Shown here one piece after another: positions 11,986 through 24,481 of a stretch of 64,000 nt of DNA. Each line of letters starts with the position of its first letter. Position 1 is the first letter of the stretch. The position numbers and the translations under genes are program-made. Source of the stretch: Conus ventricosus (Eukaryota > Mollusca > Gastropoda > Neogastropoda > Conidae); contig CM031628.1 in NCBI GenBank assembly GCA_018398815.1, positions 8,250,474-8,314,473 on the forward strand, given 5' to 3'. A model generated the notes under the pieces. The model saw only the letters and a program-made list of their open reading frames with translations. It did not search any database and was not told where the DNA came from.

Positions 11986-12807
11986 AAGTACACGCACACA
12001 CACGTCGGCAGAGAAAAACAACAAACGCAAACATCCCAAGCAAAACAAAAGCATGTTGTTCCATAATGAACCCAAACACATCTTCAAAGCAGTTATTCTA
12101 CAAACGCAATTTAAGAACATGTCATTCCAGTATGAACTCGAATCTTTCAAATAGACGGTGTACTCCACAATTCACATGACGGTAAAGGAGTCTGTACACT
12201 GGTTTCAGTCACGCTGACGAATCTGTATTGTAGTCAAACCAGCGGCACATTATGCGCCGTCCCTTTTTACAAACGCACTAAAAGAAAAAAAAACAATCAT
12301 CACAGATGAGCCTCTGCCATCTCCCTCTGAGTTGGGGGGGATCCGTGAGCACAAGTATTCAGTATCCACAGCCCCGCAATGGAAGACGTTCACATCTTGT
12401 TACTGTCGCCCAGCTAGACGCACACGGCCTTTTCAGGGTGATGAACACGCACAGAGGAAACGAGACGACATACTGGACGGTGCAGACCATCGAACAAGAT
12501 AAACTCGGGGCATAGACAACAATTTTGTGTTGGGAGTACCATGGGGTGGAGCCTCTTGTCTCCAGACTTGGAGATCTCCAACGTGGCACTCCTACCGATG
12601 AATACTTAAACCCTGTAATTTGTGTCTTATGATTGTCTGGTGCATTTCTCCATTTTTATTACTCAAATTGCAAGTATACGTCGCAGCTATATCATCAATC
12701 TTAAAATGATTGCTTTAACGCAGTTGGTTTCCTACTTGCTACCCCCTCCCTAAAACATGCGCGCTTAGGAGGCATTGGGGGCGAGGAACCCCAAAGTGTC
12801 TTGCCAA
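11986..12807. other. No recognisable gene
   Basis: Mixed sequence between two tandem arrays. Short frames exist near 12306-12515 on the plus strand, but they show no domain and no splice context that I can support. Confidence 0.5.
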
Positions 12808-15800
12808 ACCTCACCCCCTACCTTACAATATCCCTCACCTTTCTCCCCCTACCTTACAATGTCCCTCGCTCTTCTCCCCCACCTCACTGACCCTTCTCCC
12901 CCTACCTTACAACGTCCCTGACCCTCTCTCCCCCTACCTTACAACGTCCCCGACCCTTCTCCCCCCACCTTACAACGTCCCTGACCCTTCTCCCCAATAC
13001 CATACATCCCTGACTGACCCTTCTCTCCCCTACCTTACAACATCGTTGACTCGCCCTTCACCCCCTACCTTACAACATCCCTCACCCTTCCCCTACCTTA
13101 CATCACTCGCCAACCCTTCTCCTACCTTACAACATCCCTCGCCCTTCTCCCCTACCTTACAACATCCCTGACTGACCCTTCTCCCCCTACCTTACAACAT
13201 CCCTGACTGACCCTTCTCCCCCTACCTTACAACATCCCTGACTGATCCTTCTCCCCCCTACCTTACATCATCCCTGACCCTTCCCCCCCCTACCTTAAAA
13301 CACACTAAAATTTCTCCCCCTACCTTACATCCCTCACCCTTCTCCCCCCCCCCCCCCCTACCTTACATCCCTCACCTTTCTCCCCCTACCTTACAACATC
13401 ACTGGACCTTCTCTCCCTACCTTATCCATGACCCTTCTTCCCCTACCTTATATCATCCCTCACCCTTCTCCCCCTACCTTACAACATCCCTGACCCCTCT
13501 CCCCCTACCTTACAACATCCCTGACCCTTCTCCCCCTACCTTACATCATCCCTCACCCTTCTCCCCTACCTCACAACATCCCTCACCCTTCTCCCCCTAC
13601 CTCACAACATCACTGAAATTTATCCCCCTACCTTACATCATCCCTCACCCCCCCACCTTACAACATCCCCCACCCTTCTCCCCCTACCTTACAACATCCA
13701 TCACCTTTCTCCCCCTACCTTACATCATCCCTCACCCTTCTCCCCCTACCTTACAACATCCCTCACCCTTCTCCCCCTACCTTACAACATCCCACACCCT
13801 TCTCCCCCCCACCTTACAACATCCCTCACCCTTCTCCCCCTACCTCACAACATCCCTCACCCTTTCTCCCCCTACCTTACAACATCCCTCACCTTTCTCC
13901 CCCTACCTTTCATCATCCCTGACCCCTTCTTTCACTACCTTACAACATCCCTGACCCTTTCTCCCCCTACCTTACATCCCTAAACCTTACAACATCCCTC
14001 ACCCTTCTCCCCCTACCTTACATCATCACTGACCCTTCTTTCACTACCTACAACATCCTGACCCCTTTTCCCCCCACCATACATCCCTGACTGACCCTTC
14101 TCCACCAACCTTACACCATCCCCGACTGACCATTCTCCCCCTACTTTACAACATCCCTCACCCTTCTCCCCCTACCTTACAACATCCCTCACCCATTTCC
14201 CCCTACCTTACAACATCCCTGAACCTTCTCTCCATACCTTACAACATCCCTCACCTTTCTCCCCCTACCGTACAACATCCCGACCCTTCTCCCCCTACCT
14301 TACAACATCCCTGACCCTTCTCCCCCTACCGTACAACATCCCTCACCTTTCTCCCCCTACCGTACAACATCCCTGACCCTTCTCCCCCTACCTTACATCA
14401 CTGACCCTTCCCCCCTACCGTACAACATCCCTCACAACATCACTGACCCTTCTGTTTCCCCCACCTCACAACATCACTGACCCTTCTCCCCCCACCTTCC
14501 AACATCACTGACCCTTCTCTCCATACCTTACATCCCTCGCCCTTCTCCCCATACCTTACAACATCCCTCACCCTTCTCCCCCTACCTTACAGCATCACTG
14601 ACCCTTCTCGCCCTACCTGACAACATCCCTGACCCTTCTCCCCCTACCTTACAACATCCCTGACCCTTCTCCCCCACCTCACAACATCCCTGACCCTTCT
14701 CCCCCCTACCTTACAACATCCCTGACCCTTCTCCCCCTACCTTACAACATCCCTCACCATTCTCCCCCTACCTCACAACATCCTTCTCCCCCTACCTTAC
14801 AGCATCACTGACCCTTCTCTCCCTACCTGACAACATCCCTGACCCTTCTCCCCCTACCTTACAACATCCCTCACCCTTCTCCCCCTACCCTTTCAACATC
14901 CCTCACCCTTCTCCCCTACCTTACAACATCCCTCACCCTTCTCCCCCACCTCACAACATCACTGACGCTTCTCCCCCACCTCACAACATCACTGAACCTT
15001 CTCCACCTACCTTAACAACATCCCTGACTGACCCTTCTCCCCCTACCTTACAACACCCCTCACACTTCTCCCCCTACCTTACAACATCCCTCACCCTTCT
15101 CCCCCACCTTACAACATCCCTGACCCTTCTCCCCCACCTCACAATATCACTGAACCTTCTCCCCCTACCTTACAACATCCCTGACTGGCCCTTCTCCCCC
15201 TACCTTACAACATCCCTGACCCTTCTCCCCCACCTTACAATATCCCTGACCCTTCTCCCCCTACCTTACAACATCACTGACCCTTCTCCCTACCTTACAA
15301 CATCCCTCACCTTTCTCCCCCTACCTTACAACATCCCTCACCCTTCCCCCAACCTTACAACATCCCTCACCCTTTCCCCCACCTCACATCACTGAACCTT
15401 CTCTCCATACCTTACAAGATCCCTGACCCTTTTCCCCCTACCTTACAACATCCCTCGCCCTTCTCCCCCACCTCACAACATCACTGAACCTTCTCTCCAT
15501 ACCTTACAACCCCCCTCGCCCTTCTCCCCTACCTTACAAAAATCCCTCGCCCTTCTCCTACTACCTTACAACATCCCTGATCCTTCCCCCACCTTACAAC
15601 ATCCCTGACCCTTCTCCCCCACCTCACAACATCACTGACCCTTCTTCCCCCACCTCACAACATTACTGAAGCTTCTCTCCATACCTTACAACATCCCTGA
15701 CCCTTCTCCCCCTACCTTACAACATCACTGACCCTTCTCCCCTCCCTTACAACATCCCTGACCCTTCTTCCCCTCCCTTACAACATCCCTGACCCTTCTC

Positions 15801-18800
15801 CCCCTACCTTACAACATCCCTGACCCTTCTCCCCTACCTTACAACATCCCTCGCCCTTCTCCCCCACCTTACAACATCCCTCGCCCTTCTCCCCCACCTC
15901 ACAACATCCCCCGCCCTTCTCCCCCACCATACAACATCCCTCGCCTTCTCCCCCCCCTTACATCCCTCGCCCTTCTCCCCCACCTTAAACATCCCTCGCC
16001 CTTCTCCCCCTACCTTACAACATCCCTCGCCCTTCTCCCCCCCTTACAACATCCCTCGCCCTTCTCCCCCTACCTTACAACATCCCTCGCCCTTCTCCCC
16101 CACCTTACAACATCCCTCGCCCTTCTCCCCCCACCTTACATCCCTCGCCCTTCTCCCACCTTACAACATCCCTCACCCTTCTCCCCCTACCTTACAACAT
16201 CCCTCACCCTTCTCCCCCACCTTACAACATCACTGACCCTTCTCCCCACCTCACAACATCACTGACCCTTCTCCCCCTACCTTCCAACATCACTGACCCT
16301 TCTCTCCATACCTTACATCCCTCGCCCTTCTCCCCATACCTTACAACATCCCTCACCCTTCTCCCCCTACCTTACATCCCTCACCCTTCTCCCCCTACCT
16401 TACAACATCCCTGACCCTTCTCCCCCCTACCTGACAACATCCCTCACCCTTCTCCCCCTACCTTACAGCATCACTGACCCCTTTTCGCCCTACCTGACAT
16501 CATCCCTGACCTTTCTCCCCCTACCTTACAACATCCCTCACCCTTCTCCCCCACCTCACAACATCACTGACCCTTCTCCCCCACCTCACAACATCACTAA
16601 CCCTTCTCCCCCTACCTTCCAACATCACTGACCCTTCTCCTCCTACCTTACAACATCCCTCACCCTTCTCCCCCTACCTTACAACATCCCTCACCATTCC
16701 TCCCCTACCTGACAACATCCCTCACCCTTCTCCCCCTACCTTACAGCATCACTGACCCTTCTCGCCCTACCTAACAACATCCCCCACCCTTCTCCCCTAC
16801 CTTACAGCATCACTGACCCTTCTCGCCCTACCTTACAAAATCCCTCACCCTTCTCCCCTACCTTACATCCCTCACCCTTCTCCCCCACCTCACAACATCA
16901 CTGACCCTTCCTCCCCACCTCACAACATCACTGAACCTCTCCCCCTACCTTACAACATCCCTGACTGACCCTTCTCCCCCTACCTAACAACATCCCTCAC
17001 CCTTCTCCCCCACCTTACAACATCCCTGACCCTTCTCCCCCACCTCACAATATCACTGAACCTTCTCCCCCTACCTTACAACATCCCTGACCCCTTCTCC
17101 CCCACCTTACAAAATCCCTCACCTTTCTCCCCCTACCTTACAACATCCCTAAACCTTCTCTCCATACCTTACAAGATCCCTGACCCTTTTCCCCCTACAT
17201 TACAACATCCCTCGCCCTTTTCCCCCACCTCACAACATCACTGAACCTTCTCTCCATACCTTTCAACCTCCCTCGCCCTTCTCCCCCTACCTTACAACAT
17301 CCCTGACCCTTCTCCCCCACCTTACAACATCCCTGACCCTTCTCCCCCACCTCACAACATCACTGACCCTTCTTCCCCTACCTTACATTACTGAAGCTTC
17401 TCCCCCACCTCACAACATTACTGAAGCTTCTCTCCATACCTTACAACATCCCTGACCCTTCTCCCCCTACCTTACAACATCACTGACCCTTCTTCCCCTC
17501 CCTTACAACATTACTGAAGCTTCTCCCCACCTTACAACATTACTGAAGCTTCTCTCCATACCTTACAACATCCCTGACCCTTCTCCGCCTACCTACAACC
17601 TCCCTCGCCCTTCTCCCCCTACCTTACAACATCCCTCGCCCTTCTCCCCACCCTACAACCTCCCTCGCCCTTCTCCCCCTACCTTACAACATCCCTCGCC
17701 CTTCTCCCCCACCTTACAAATCCCTCACCCTTCTCCCCACCTCACATCACTGAACCTTCTCTCCATACCTTACAACCTCCCTCGCCCTTCTCCCCACCTT
17801 ACAACATCCCTGACCCTTCTCCCCCTACCTTACAACATCCTGACCCTTCTCCCCCTACCTTACAACATCCCTGACCCTTCTCCCCCTACCTGACATCCCT
17901 CACCCTTCTCCCCCTACCTTACAGCATCACTGACCCTTCTCGCCCTACCTGACCCTTCTCCCCTGCCTTACAACATCCCTGACCCTTCTCCCCCTACCTT
18001 ACAACATCCCTCACCCTTCTCCCCCTACCTTACAACATCCCTCACCCTTCTCCCCCACCTCACAACATCACTGACCCTTCTCCCCCTACCTTACAACATC
18101 CCTCACCCTTCTCCCCCACCTTACAACATCCCTGACCCATCTCCTCCTACCTTACAACATCCCTCACCCTTCTCCCCCACCTTACAACATCCCTGACCCA
18201 TCTCCCCCTACCTTACAACATCACTGACCTTCTCCCCCACCTCACATCATCACTGAACCTTCTCCCCCTACCTTACAACATCCCTGACTGACCCTTCTCC
18301 CCTACCTTACAACATCCCTGACCCTTCTCCCCCACCTTACAACATCCCTGACCCTTCTCCCCCTACCTTACAACATCACTGACCCTTCTCCCTACCTTAC
18401 AACATCCCTCACCTTTCTCCCCTACCTTACAACATCCCTCACCCTTCCCCCAACCTTACAACATCCCTCACCCTTCTCCCCCACCTCACAACATCACTGA
18501 ACCTTCTCTCCATACCTTACAAGATCCTGACCCTTTTCCCCCTACCTTACAACATCCTCGCCCTTCCCCCACCTCACAACATCACTGAACCTTCCTCCAT
18601 ACCTTACAACCTCCCTCGCCCTTCTCCCCCTACCTTACAACATCCCTCGCCCTTCTCCTACTACCTTACAACATCCCTGATCCTTCTCCCCCACCTTACA
18701 ACATCCCTGACCCTTCTCCCCCCCTCACAACATCACTGACCCTTCTTCCCCCACCTCACAACATTACTGAAGCTTCTCTCCATACCTTACAACATCCCTG

Positions 18801-19180
18801 ACCCTTCTCCCCTACCTTACAACATCACTGACCCTTCTTCCCCTCCCTTACAACATCCCTGACCCTTCTTCCCCTCCCTTACAACATCCCTCACCCTTCT
18901 CCCTACCTTACAACATCCCTCAACCTTTTCCCCTACCTTACAACATCCCTGACCCTTCTCCCCCTACCTTACAACATCCATGACCCTTCTCCCCTACCTT
19001 ACAACATCCCTCGCCCTTCTCCACCACCTGACATCACTGAACCTTCTCTCCATACCTTACAACCTCCCTCGCCCTTCTCCCCTACCTTACAACATCCCTC
19101 GCCCTTCTCCTCCTACCTTACAACATCCCTGACCCTTCTCCCCCACCTTACAAACATCCCTGACCCTTCTCCCCCACTCA
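12808..19180. repeat. C-rich satellite, about 31-bp unit (left block)
   Basis: More than 200 imperfect copies of a unit near CTTCTCCCCCTACCTTACAA then CATCCCTGACC lie head to tail. Common variants carry CACCTCACAACATCACTGA, CTCTCCATACC or GAAGCTTCTC. The plus strand has about one G per unit, and the minus strand carries three G tracts per unit. Shared rare variants recur at fixed offsets (for example CATACCTTACAAGAT at 15406, 17163 and 18511), which shows higher-order duplication inside the array. Confidence 0.97.
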
Positions 19181-19186
19181 CAATAT

Positions 19187-20067
19187 CAGGCATGCCTACC
19201 CTAAATTGCTCTTTCAGGGACACACATGTTCAAAATCAGGGACAGGACACAATTTTCAGGGACACCTAACTATTCGGCAAATTATTGGTCATCAGACAGA
19301 AGCAACACAAAAATAGCAAACTAAATAAAAAGCATGAAAAAACAGCTTACCTTTATTTACACTATGTACAAATACAGTCCTTTCTGTACTAATGAGACTG
19401 AGAGGGCTGAAGAGACCTGTAGTAGGCACTCTTCAGATCAGCCAGGTCAGCCTCTTTGTACTGTCTGTCTAGTGCACCCTCGGACCTGGACTTCGCACGA
19501 ATGACGGCTATAGATTCCTTCTTTGTGGCCGAAGTTGACACTGTTAAAAAATCCAGTGATTTTTTTATTCTGTTGCTGTGCTTCAGAAATTTTTATGTTC
19601 GCTTTATGCTTGTCAGTTTGTGTGTGCCGCCGACAGTCGTCTTTTCCACCGGATTTGATGGAGAAATCACATGCACAAACTTCGCAGAAAGCGAACGTTT
19701 CTCCTTTCCTCCCTGGCTTGATACAAGGCCAGAACTCTGTATACTCCTGTCGAACGTCTGGCTGCGTTTGACTGCGCTTAAATTCTTTGGAGATGAATCA
19801 GAATCGGTGAAAACTTGTTTTCGCTGTTCGACGCCATTGTTGAAGCAGGGGGGTAAGAAATGACCGCGCCGCGCATGCGCGATGGACATTCGCTTCCGTC
19901 TTGCGCCAGCCTGAGACTTTGAACCGGATCCTAGCGAAATAAACGGCATTTCGCGAACTTTTAATTTTCCGGGACGCGAACGCAAAACCCGTATTTCCGG
20001 GACGCCCTGCTCATTTTCTTTATTTTCAGGAACAAATACGGCTACAGCGGGACGGTAGGCATGCCTG
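19187..20067 (-). mobile_element. Non-autonomous hAT-like DNA transposon (copy 1, 881 bp)
   Basis: The element sits inside the C-rich satellite. Its termini are inverted: it begins CAGGCATGCCTACC and ends GGTAGGCATGCCTG. It is flanked on both sides by CAATAT (19181-19186 and 20068-20073), a 6-bp target-site duplication. The interior carries a zinc-finger fragment on the minus strand. CAGGGACAC motifs near the left end and CGGGAC motifs near the right end recur in a second copy at 34625-36039. It is too short to encode a full transposase, so it was presumably mobilised in trans. Confidence 0.85.
19447..19788 (-). pseudogene. BED/hAT-type zinc-finger fragment of a transposase
   Basis: This 113-codon open stretch reads on the minus strand from a point with no start codon to a TGA at 19447-19449. 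It contains QEYTEFWPCIKPGRKGET, then a C-x2-C pair (FCEVCAC), DFSIKSGGKDD and a terminal H-x5-H (HTQTDKH). Its spacing and the GGKxD turn are those of the N-terminal zinc finger of hAT transposases and their domesticated relatives. Just upstream, an acidic DSDSS stretch continues in another frame, so a frameshift probably separates it from the original start. It lacks any RNase-H-like catalytic core, and the protein is not functional as a transposase. The call rests on motif recognition. Confidence 0.75.
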
Positions 20068-20620
20068 CAATATCACTGACCCTTCTTCCCCTACCTTACA
20101 ACATTACTGAAGCTTCTCCCCACCTCACATTACTGAAGCTTCTCTCTATACCTTACAACATCCCTGACCCTTCTCCCCCTACCTTACAACATCCATGACC
20201 CTTCTCCCCCTACCTTACAACATCCATGACCCTTCTCCCCTACCTTACAACATCCCTCGCCCTTCTCCCCCACCTCACAACATCACTGAACCTTCTCTCC
20301 CTACCTTACAACATCCCTCACCCTTCTCCCCCTACCTTACAACATCCCTGAGCCTTCTCCCCCTACCTTACAACATCACTGAACCTTCTCCCCCTACCTG
20401 ACAACATCCCTCACCCTTCTCCCCCTACCTTACAACATCCCTGAGCCTTCTCCCCCTACCTTACAACATCCCTGAGCCTTCTTAAACTACCCTACAAGGT
20501 CCGTGCTGACCCTTGTCCTTACAACATCGATCATAGACCCTTCTACCTCTTACAACATCGATCATAGACCCTTCTACCTCTTACAACATCCATCAATGTT
20601 TCCTGCTCTTACGACATCCA
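20068..20620. repeat. C-rich satellite, right block
   Basis: The 31-bp satellite resumes after the hAT-like insertion and becomes degenerate after 20490. The last units (20515-20610) are a variant with ACAACATCGATCATAGACCC. The array edge is more diverged than its centre, as expected for unequal exchange. Confidence 0.93.
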
Positions 20621-20663
20621 TCATTGGCATTTGAAATCTATGACTTTGATACCAAACAGTTCT

Positions 20664-21850
20664 ACAGTTCAGTTCAGTTCAGAGGTTTGTTTAATGTCTT
20701 TTCATCGTCAGATGATATTAGACACTTGTTTAAAAAAAAAAAAAAAAAAAAAAAAAACCAACCTTTTACACTCGCTCAACTTATCTAGTTCTTTCAAACC
20801 CACATCTGACATATGCATATTTACATAAGTGAAATACCCTAAAGGTACACAAAGTTGCGATCTTTATAAAAGTTTTGCAACCTGTGACTGCGAAATAACC
20901 ATGGCAATTTCAGCAACACATGAACCATATAAGACAGTATTGACATTATCAAAGTTATTCATCTCAATACCTTCCTCCTGATAGAGTGAGGTCAACACTG
21001 AGCATTCAAACAAAAGATGACGTACGGAAATGTTTTCTCCGCAGACACAAGTAATACCATGAGAATATTTAGTGTTCCAGGTATTCAGCCTTAATTTATG
21101 AATTAATCTAACAATGTGCCTAGGGCACGATGGTAAAGTAGTCACTTTTTTACTAAAATTCTGCTTATGTATGTACTTTTCCATAATTATGGAAAAGTAC
21201 AGAGGACAAATCTAAGGGACTTTGGGTTAAATTTTCAGCGTTTCTATTTGCTCCTTCTTTTGCAAGACTGTCTGCTATTTCATTCCACTTTATACCACAG
21301 TGAGATGGGACCCAACAAAAATCAATTCTTATACCTAGAGTTATGAAACAATGCAATACATGCTTTATTTCAAAAAGCAAATCTTTTCTAGCTTTGCAGT
21401 CCCAACGCTCTAGTGATTGCAAAACAGATTTGGAATCAACACACAATAGGATTTTATATAAAGCAATTGGTGTATCATATATGTACATCAAAGCTTTCAG
21501 TATTGCATATAATTCTGAGGTATAAATTGAAAACCCTTTCCTAAATGATATGATTTCCTGACATTTAAAGTTGGTATTATAAAGCCAGAACCACTGTCAG
21601 AGATTCCATTACCGACCCATCTGTAAACACTTTTAAATGATTTGGTAAGTGACTGTATTTCTTAAATGTATCAAAAAAGCGTTTAGGTGCTCCCAAGGAG
21701 GCATTGAAGGTTACGCAGGAAATTTTGGTTATAGCAGTAATATCAATATACAGTGTGACATAAGTCAAACACGTTCTAAAGAAAGCTAGACCAAGACATT
21801 GAAACAATAAAGAAAATATAATAGCAAAAAAAATAAATGTGTTCATCCTA
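20664..21850 (-). mobile_element. 5'-truncated I-type LINE (second family), RNase H and C-terminal region
   Basis: Only the 3' part of this minus-strand LINE remains. An RNase H domain is visible in three frames. It has TDGS near 21600, TSELYAILKAL near 21500, CVDSKSVLQ near 21430 and WVPSHCGIKWNEIAD near 21270, which supply the expected D-E-D-D set. A C-terminal stretch (21184-20864) with HKLRLNTWNTKYS and CVCGENISVRHLLFEC follows. The 3' UTR has a T tract of about 26 nt in the sense strand, then about 70 nt, then a tail of AACTG repeats at 20664-20684. Frame breaks make it a dead copy. It differs in sequence from the LINEs at 40-64 kb. Confidence 0.85.
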
Positions 21851-22263
21851 TGACCAAAACGAGAAAAAGAAAAAGGAGAGCATCAAATGATGATTAACAC
21901 AAAGTTCTAGAAAATAAATAGAAGAAAAAAAAAAGAATTGTTCATGTGTGATGCAGCATGGAGACCAGAAAAAAATGAAAAGAAAGGGGAGGTTCCTACG
22001 GAGGAGTGCCTTAGGCCCACCAAACGGTTCAAGAAGGAAATCAGCAAAGAAGAAAGCGACAAGAAAACAGGGCATTTGGAGACACCTTAGCTCCTTTTCA
22101 CCATGCAATCCACAAGGATACCATTAAAACTGACATTAACCTCACTGACCTGCATGCAGTGAAGTTCACTTCATTCAAGAAAGCGGAGGTCGCAATCATT
22201 TTTGTTGACTATAATTAATTTACCACTTCTGAAACTTACGAAGACAGCTTGCAGTTTGAACTC
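21851..22263. other. No recognisable gene
   Basis: A-rich, unassigned sequence next to the LINE fragment. It may be an older part of the same insertion, but I cannot identify a domain. Confidence 0.5.
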
Positions 22264-22629
22264 GAAGAAATACTTTGTGGTGACCGGAATCTGTGCAGAA
22301 AGTTGAGACCCTGTATCTCAGGAGGAAGGGACTTGGGAAGGAGTAGAGTCTTGGGTAAGGTGGAGGTTACTGGTGCAGCAGGTGTGAAGAAATACTTTGT
22401 GGTGACCGGAATCTGTGCAGAAAGTTGAGACCCTGTATCTCAGGAGGAAGGGACTTGGGAAGGAGTAGAGTCTTGGGTAAGGTGGAGGTTACTGGTGCAG
22501 CAGGTGTGAAGAAATACTTTGTGGTGACCGGAATCTGTGCAGAAAGTTGAGACCCTGTATCTCAGGAGGAAGGGACTTGGGAAGGAGTAGAGTCTTGGGT
22601 AAGGTGGAGGTTACTGGTGCAGCAGGTGT
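22264..22629. repeat. Perfect triplication of a 122-bp unit
   Basis: Three consecutive 122-bp units start at 22264, 22386 and 22508 with GAAGAAATACTTTGTGG and end in GCAGCAGGTGT. I see no difference between them. Exactly 3.0 units with full identity implies a very recent expansion, or an assembly artefact. Confidence 0.95.
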
Positions 22630-22740
22630 GTGACTCGGTTCATAGATTTAAACTGTGAAGTTATAAAATGATACTTGGATTTAAACCTTGAATCCTACAG
22701 TGTAGTTCTTGAAATGTCCTGAAAATCTTCAATAAATTTA

Positions 22741-23095
22741 CTAAGGGAAATGAAGATTAAATTCTGGGCACAAATTAATTTCTCATGGAAGCAAAAATAA
22801 ATAGTCACGTATACTATTATGTATACATTTTTGTTTACTTTTTATAACAGGTCCTAATAATATATGTTGTTTTAATAATACACTTGGATAACAAGGGTAT
22901 ATATACCAATCTCCTGATTATCATAAATCGGGTGTGAAAAATAAGTTACAAGATCCGTGGGTATGACTGCTTTGCCAAAACAAATCAAGATGAAATCTGT
23001 CACATGAACAGAATGTTTTAGAAAACATACATTGAACAATATTTGTTCCTTTTGCCAACTAAATTAGCCAACTGGTGCTTTGTCAAACAATAAAG
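22741..23095 (+). repeat. Dispersed repeat, copy A
   Basis: This AT-rich stretch begins AAATTCTGGGCACAA and is homologous over about 350 bp to 30840-31190. Shared blocks include ATCTCCTGATTATCAT, TGCTTTGCC and ACAGAATGTTTTA. A further block, CATCTGGTTTCATCCATG near 24758, matches the end of copy B near 31175. This suggests copy A was split by about 1.6 kb of later insertions. Confidence 0.75.
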
Positions 23096-23639
23096 AACCA
23101 GGAATCACATATTCCCCATTGAAAGTGGCCTTTCAGTTTAGATTAACTGACAAAAATGTAATTAGTAGGATAATCCTTCAACATTTTTTCTATCCTTTTC
23201 TTTTTTATTTCTTTCTCTTTTTTTGAGCATTTAATTATAGACATGTTTATTCAAAGGATTTCATCAAATGCTGTTCCCATGACTGGCAAAAATAGGTCAA
23301 ATACGACAAACTTAAAAGAAAAAAAAATCAGGAAAAAATTCTAGAGACGATATTCCCGAGTGTTATTGCAATTGCAGAGGAGGGAAAATCTGACCAAAGA
23401 GTGACAACTCTTGTTAACTTCCATGTGCGAAATGACGTCAAGCTGTATCAAATTTTTTACAACATGCCCAGAAACATTGAAAAATTCAGCGAGAGAGCAC
23501 CGAGTCCATGCCAATGTGTGCTGATGAATCGGGTTTGAAAGTGATTTGCGTTACCACAGTTGATGTAAGAGGAGGCAGTTACTGCCCAGAAGAAGCCTCT
23601 GCTGTGTGATAGCATGTGAAAACGAAAAATGTTCTGAAC
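23096..23639. other. No recognisable gene; possible 3' processing region
   Basis: AT-rich sequence with two TTTATT hexamers (near 23208 and 23249), which read AATAAA on the minus strand. They could serve as polyadenylation signals for the minus-strand gene ending at 24908, but nothing else supports this. Confidence 0.3.
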
Positions 23640-24110
23640 TTTTTTTTTTTTTTTTCTGTCCCAACCTCTGCGCCACCTCAGAGGCAGTGCACCCACGCCG
23701 CTCATTCCGACACCCCGCCCACAGTCACAGCCCGGTCGACCCCGCCGCAGCCCCGGAACCGGCAATCCACAGGGAGCAGTCAACGTCAAGTCGTCAAGAG
23801 GCAACCCACCGGAGGAGACACTGCACTGCTGCCGAGTCACTTCGGTGGTGTTCAGTGGCGCCTGTTCTAACATACACAGGACACCACCTACTAAGCCCCC
23901 TACTGATGACAATAATTGCTTAGTCGCGGAGCCGGCGTGAGTGAGCTCTCCCGAAGGGCACCACCACGTCCGTACAAAGACAGCCCCCATGGACTCGCCG
24001 ATACCGGTGACCCCGACGGAACCAAACCAAGGCCACAGACGTGGAGAGGACATCGAAATTGAGGTCACCATGAGAGCAGGGCATGAAGGGCCACAGAATT
24101 TGAGACATTT
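23640..24110. other. GC-rich block of unknown nature
   Basis: A compositional island follows a T tract (23640-23655). It has open frames on both strands (for example 23457-24071 minus, 204 codons), but I recognise no domain, and the peptides are Arg/Pro/Gly-rich. I see no other copy in the window. It could be a repeat, an unassigned exon or 3' UTR of the neighbouring gene. Confidence 0.4.
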
Positions 24111-24304
24111 TTTTTAATGCTGATCAATGAGAATGAGGATGATTAAGATGATGCTACGGATTTCCATTTCGGTCCGAGACTACATGACAGGGCTGTACTC
24201 TACGCTTCCTTTCATAATATATCCCGGCGTCAACCAGGCCCGAGAGATACAGGCACCTGCAGTGTTGGTCAGGAAATTTGAGCAACACTCTCAGAAACGC
24301 ATCA

Positions 24305-24481
24305 ATTAAGTGGATGAAACTCGACTGTGTGGTCCCAGTCTTCCCAACTGAGTCCGCAGCAAACTCAACTCTGGGTAGGAGCCGGTCGGGGCAGAAAAAC
24401 CCACATGACTCTGATGGGATTCGAACCCACGACCTCCCAGCCGGGAGTCCGCGACGCTAACCACTTCGCCACGGCGGCTGG
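24305..24481 (-). mobile_element. tRNA-derived SINE
   Basis: Read from 24481 downwards, the head is GCCGCCGTGGCGAAGTGGTT (A-box GTGGCGAAGTGG), then a B box GGGTTCGAATCCCA at about 24416-24430, with A-to-B spacing like that of a tRNA gene. The tRNA-like part gives way to an unrelated body. Its head differs from that of the SINE at 10771-11332, so it is a second family. It lies downstream of the minus-strand gene and could be within its 3' UTR. Confidence 0.85.

Noticed and set aside
23457..24071. 204-codon minus-strand gene
   Set aside because: The frame spans a poly-T tract and a GC-rich block, gives a low-complexity peptide with no recognised domain, and overlaps open frames on the other strand.
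24416..24481. Genuine tRNA gene
   Set aside because: A and B boxes are present, but the tRNA-like part runs into a SINE body and I cannot form an intact acceptor stem.
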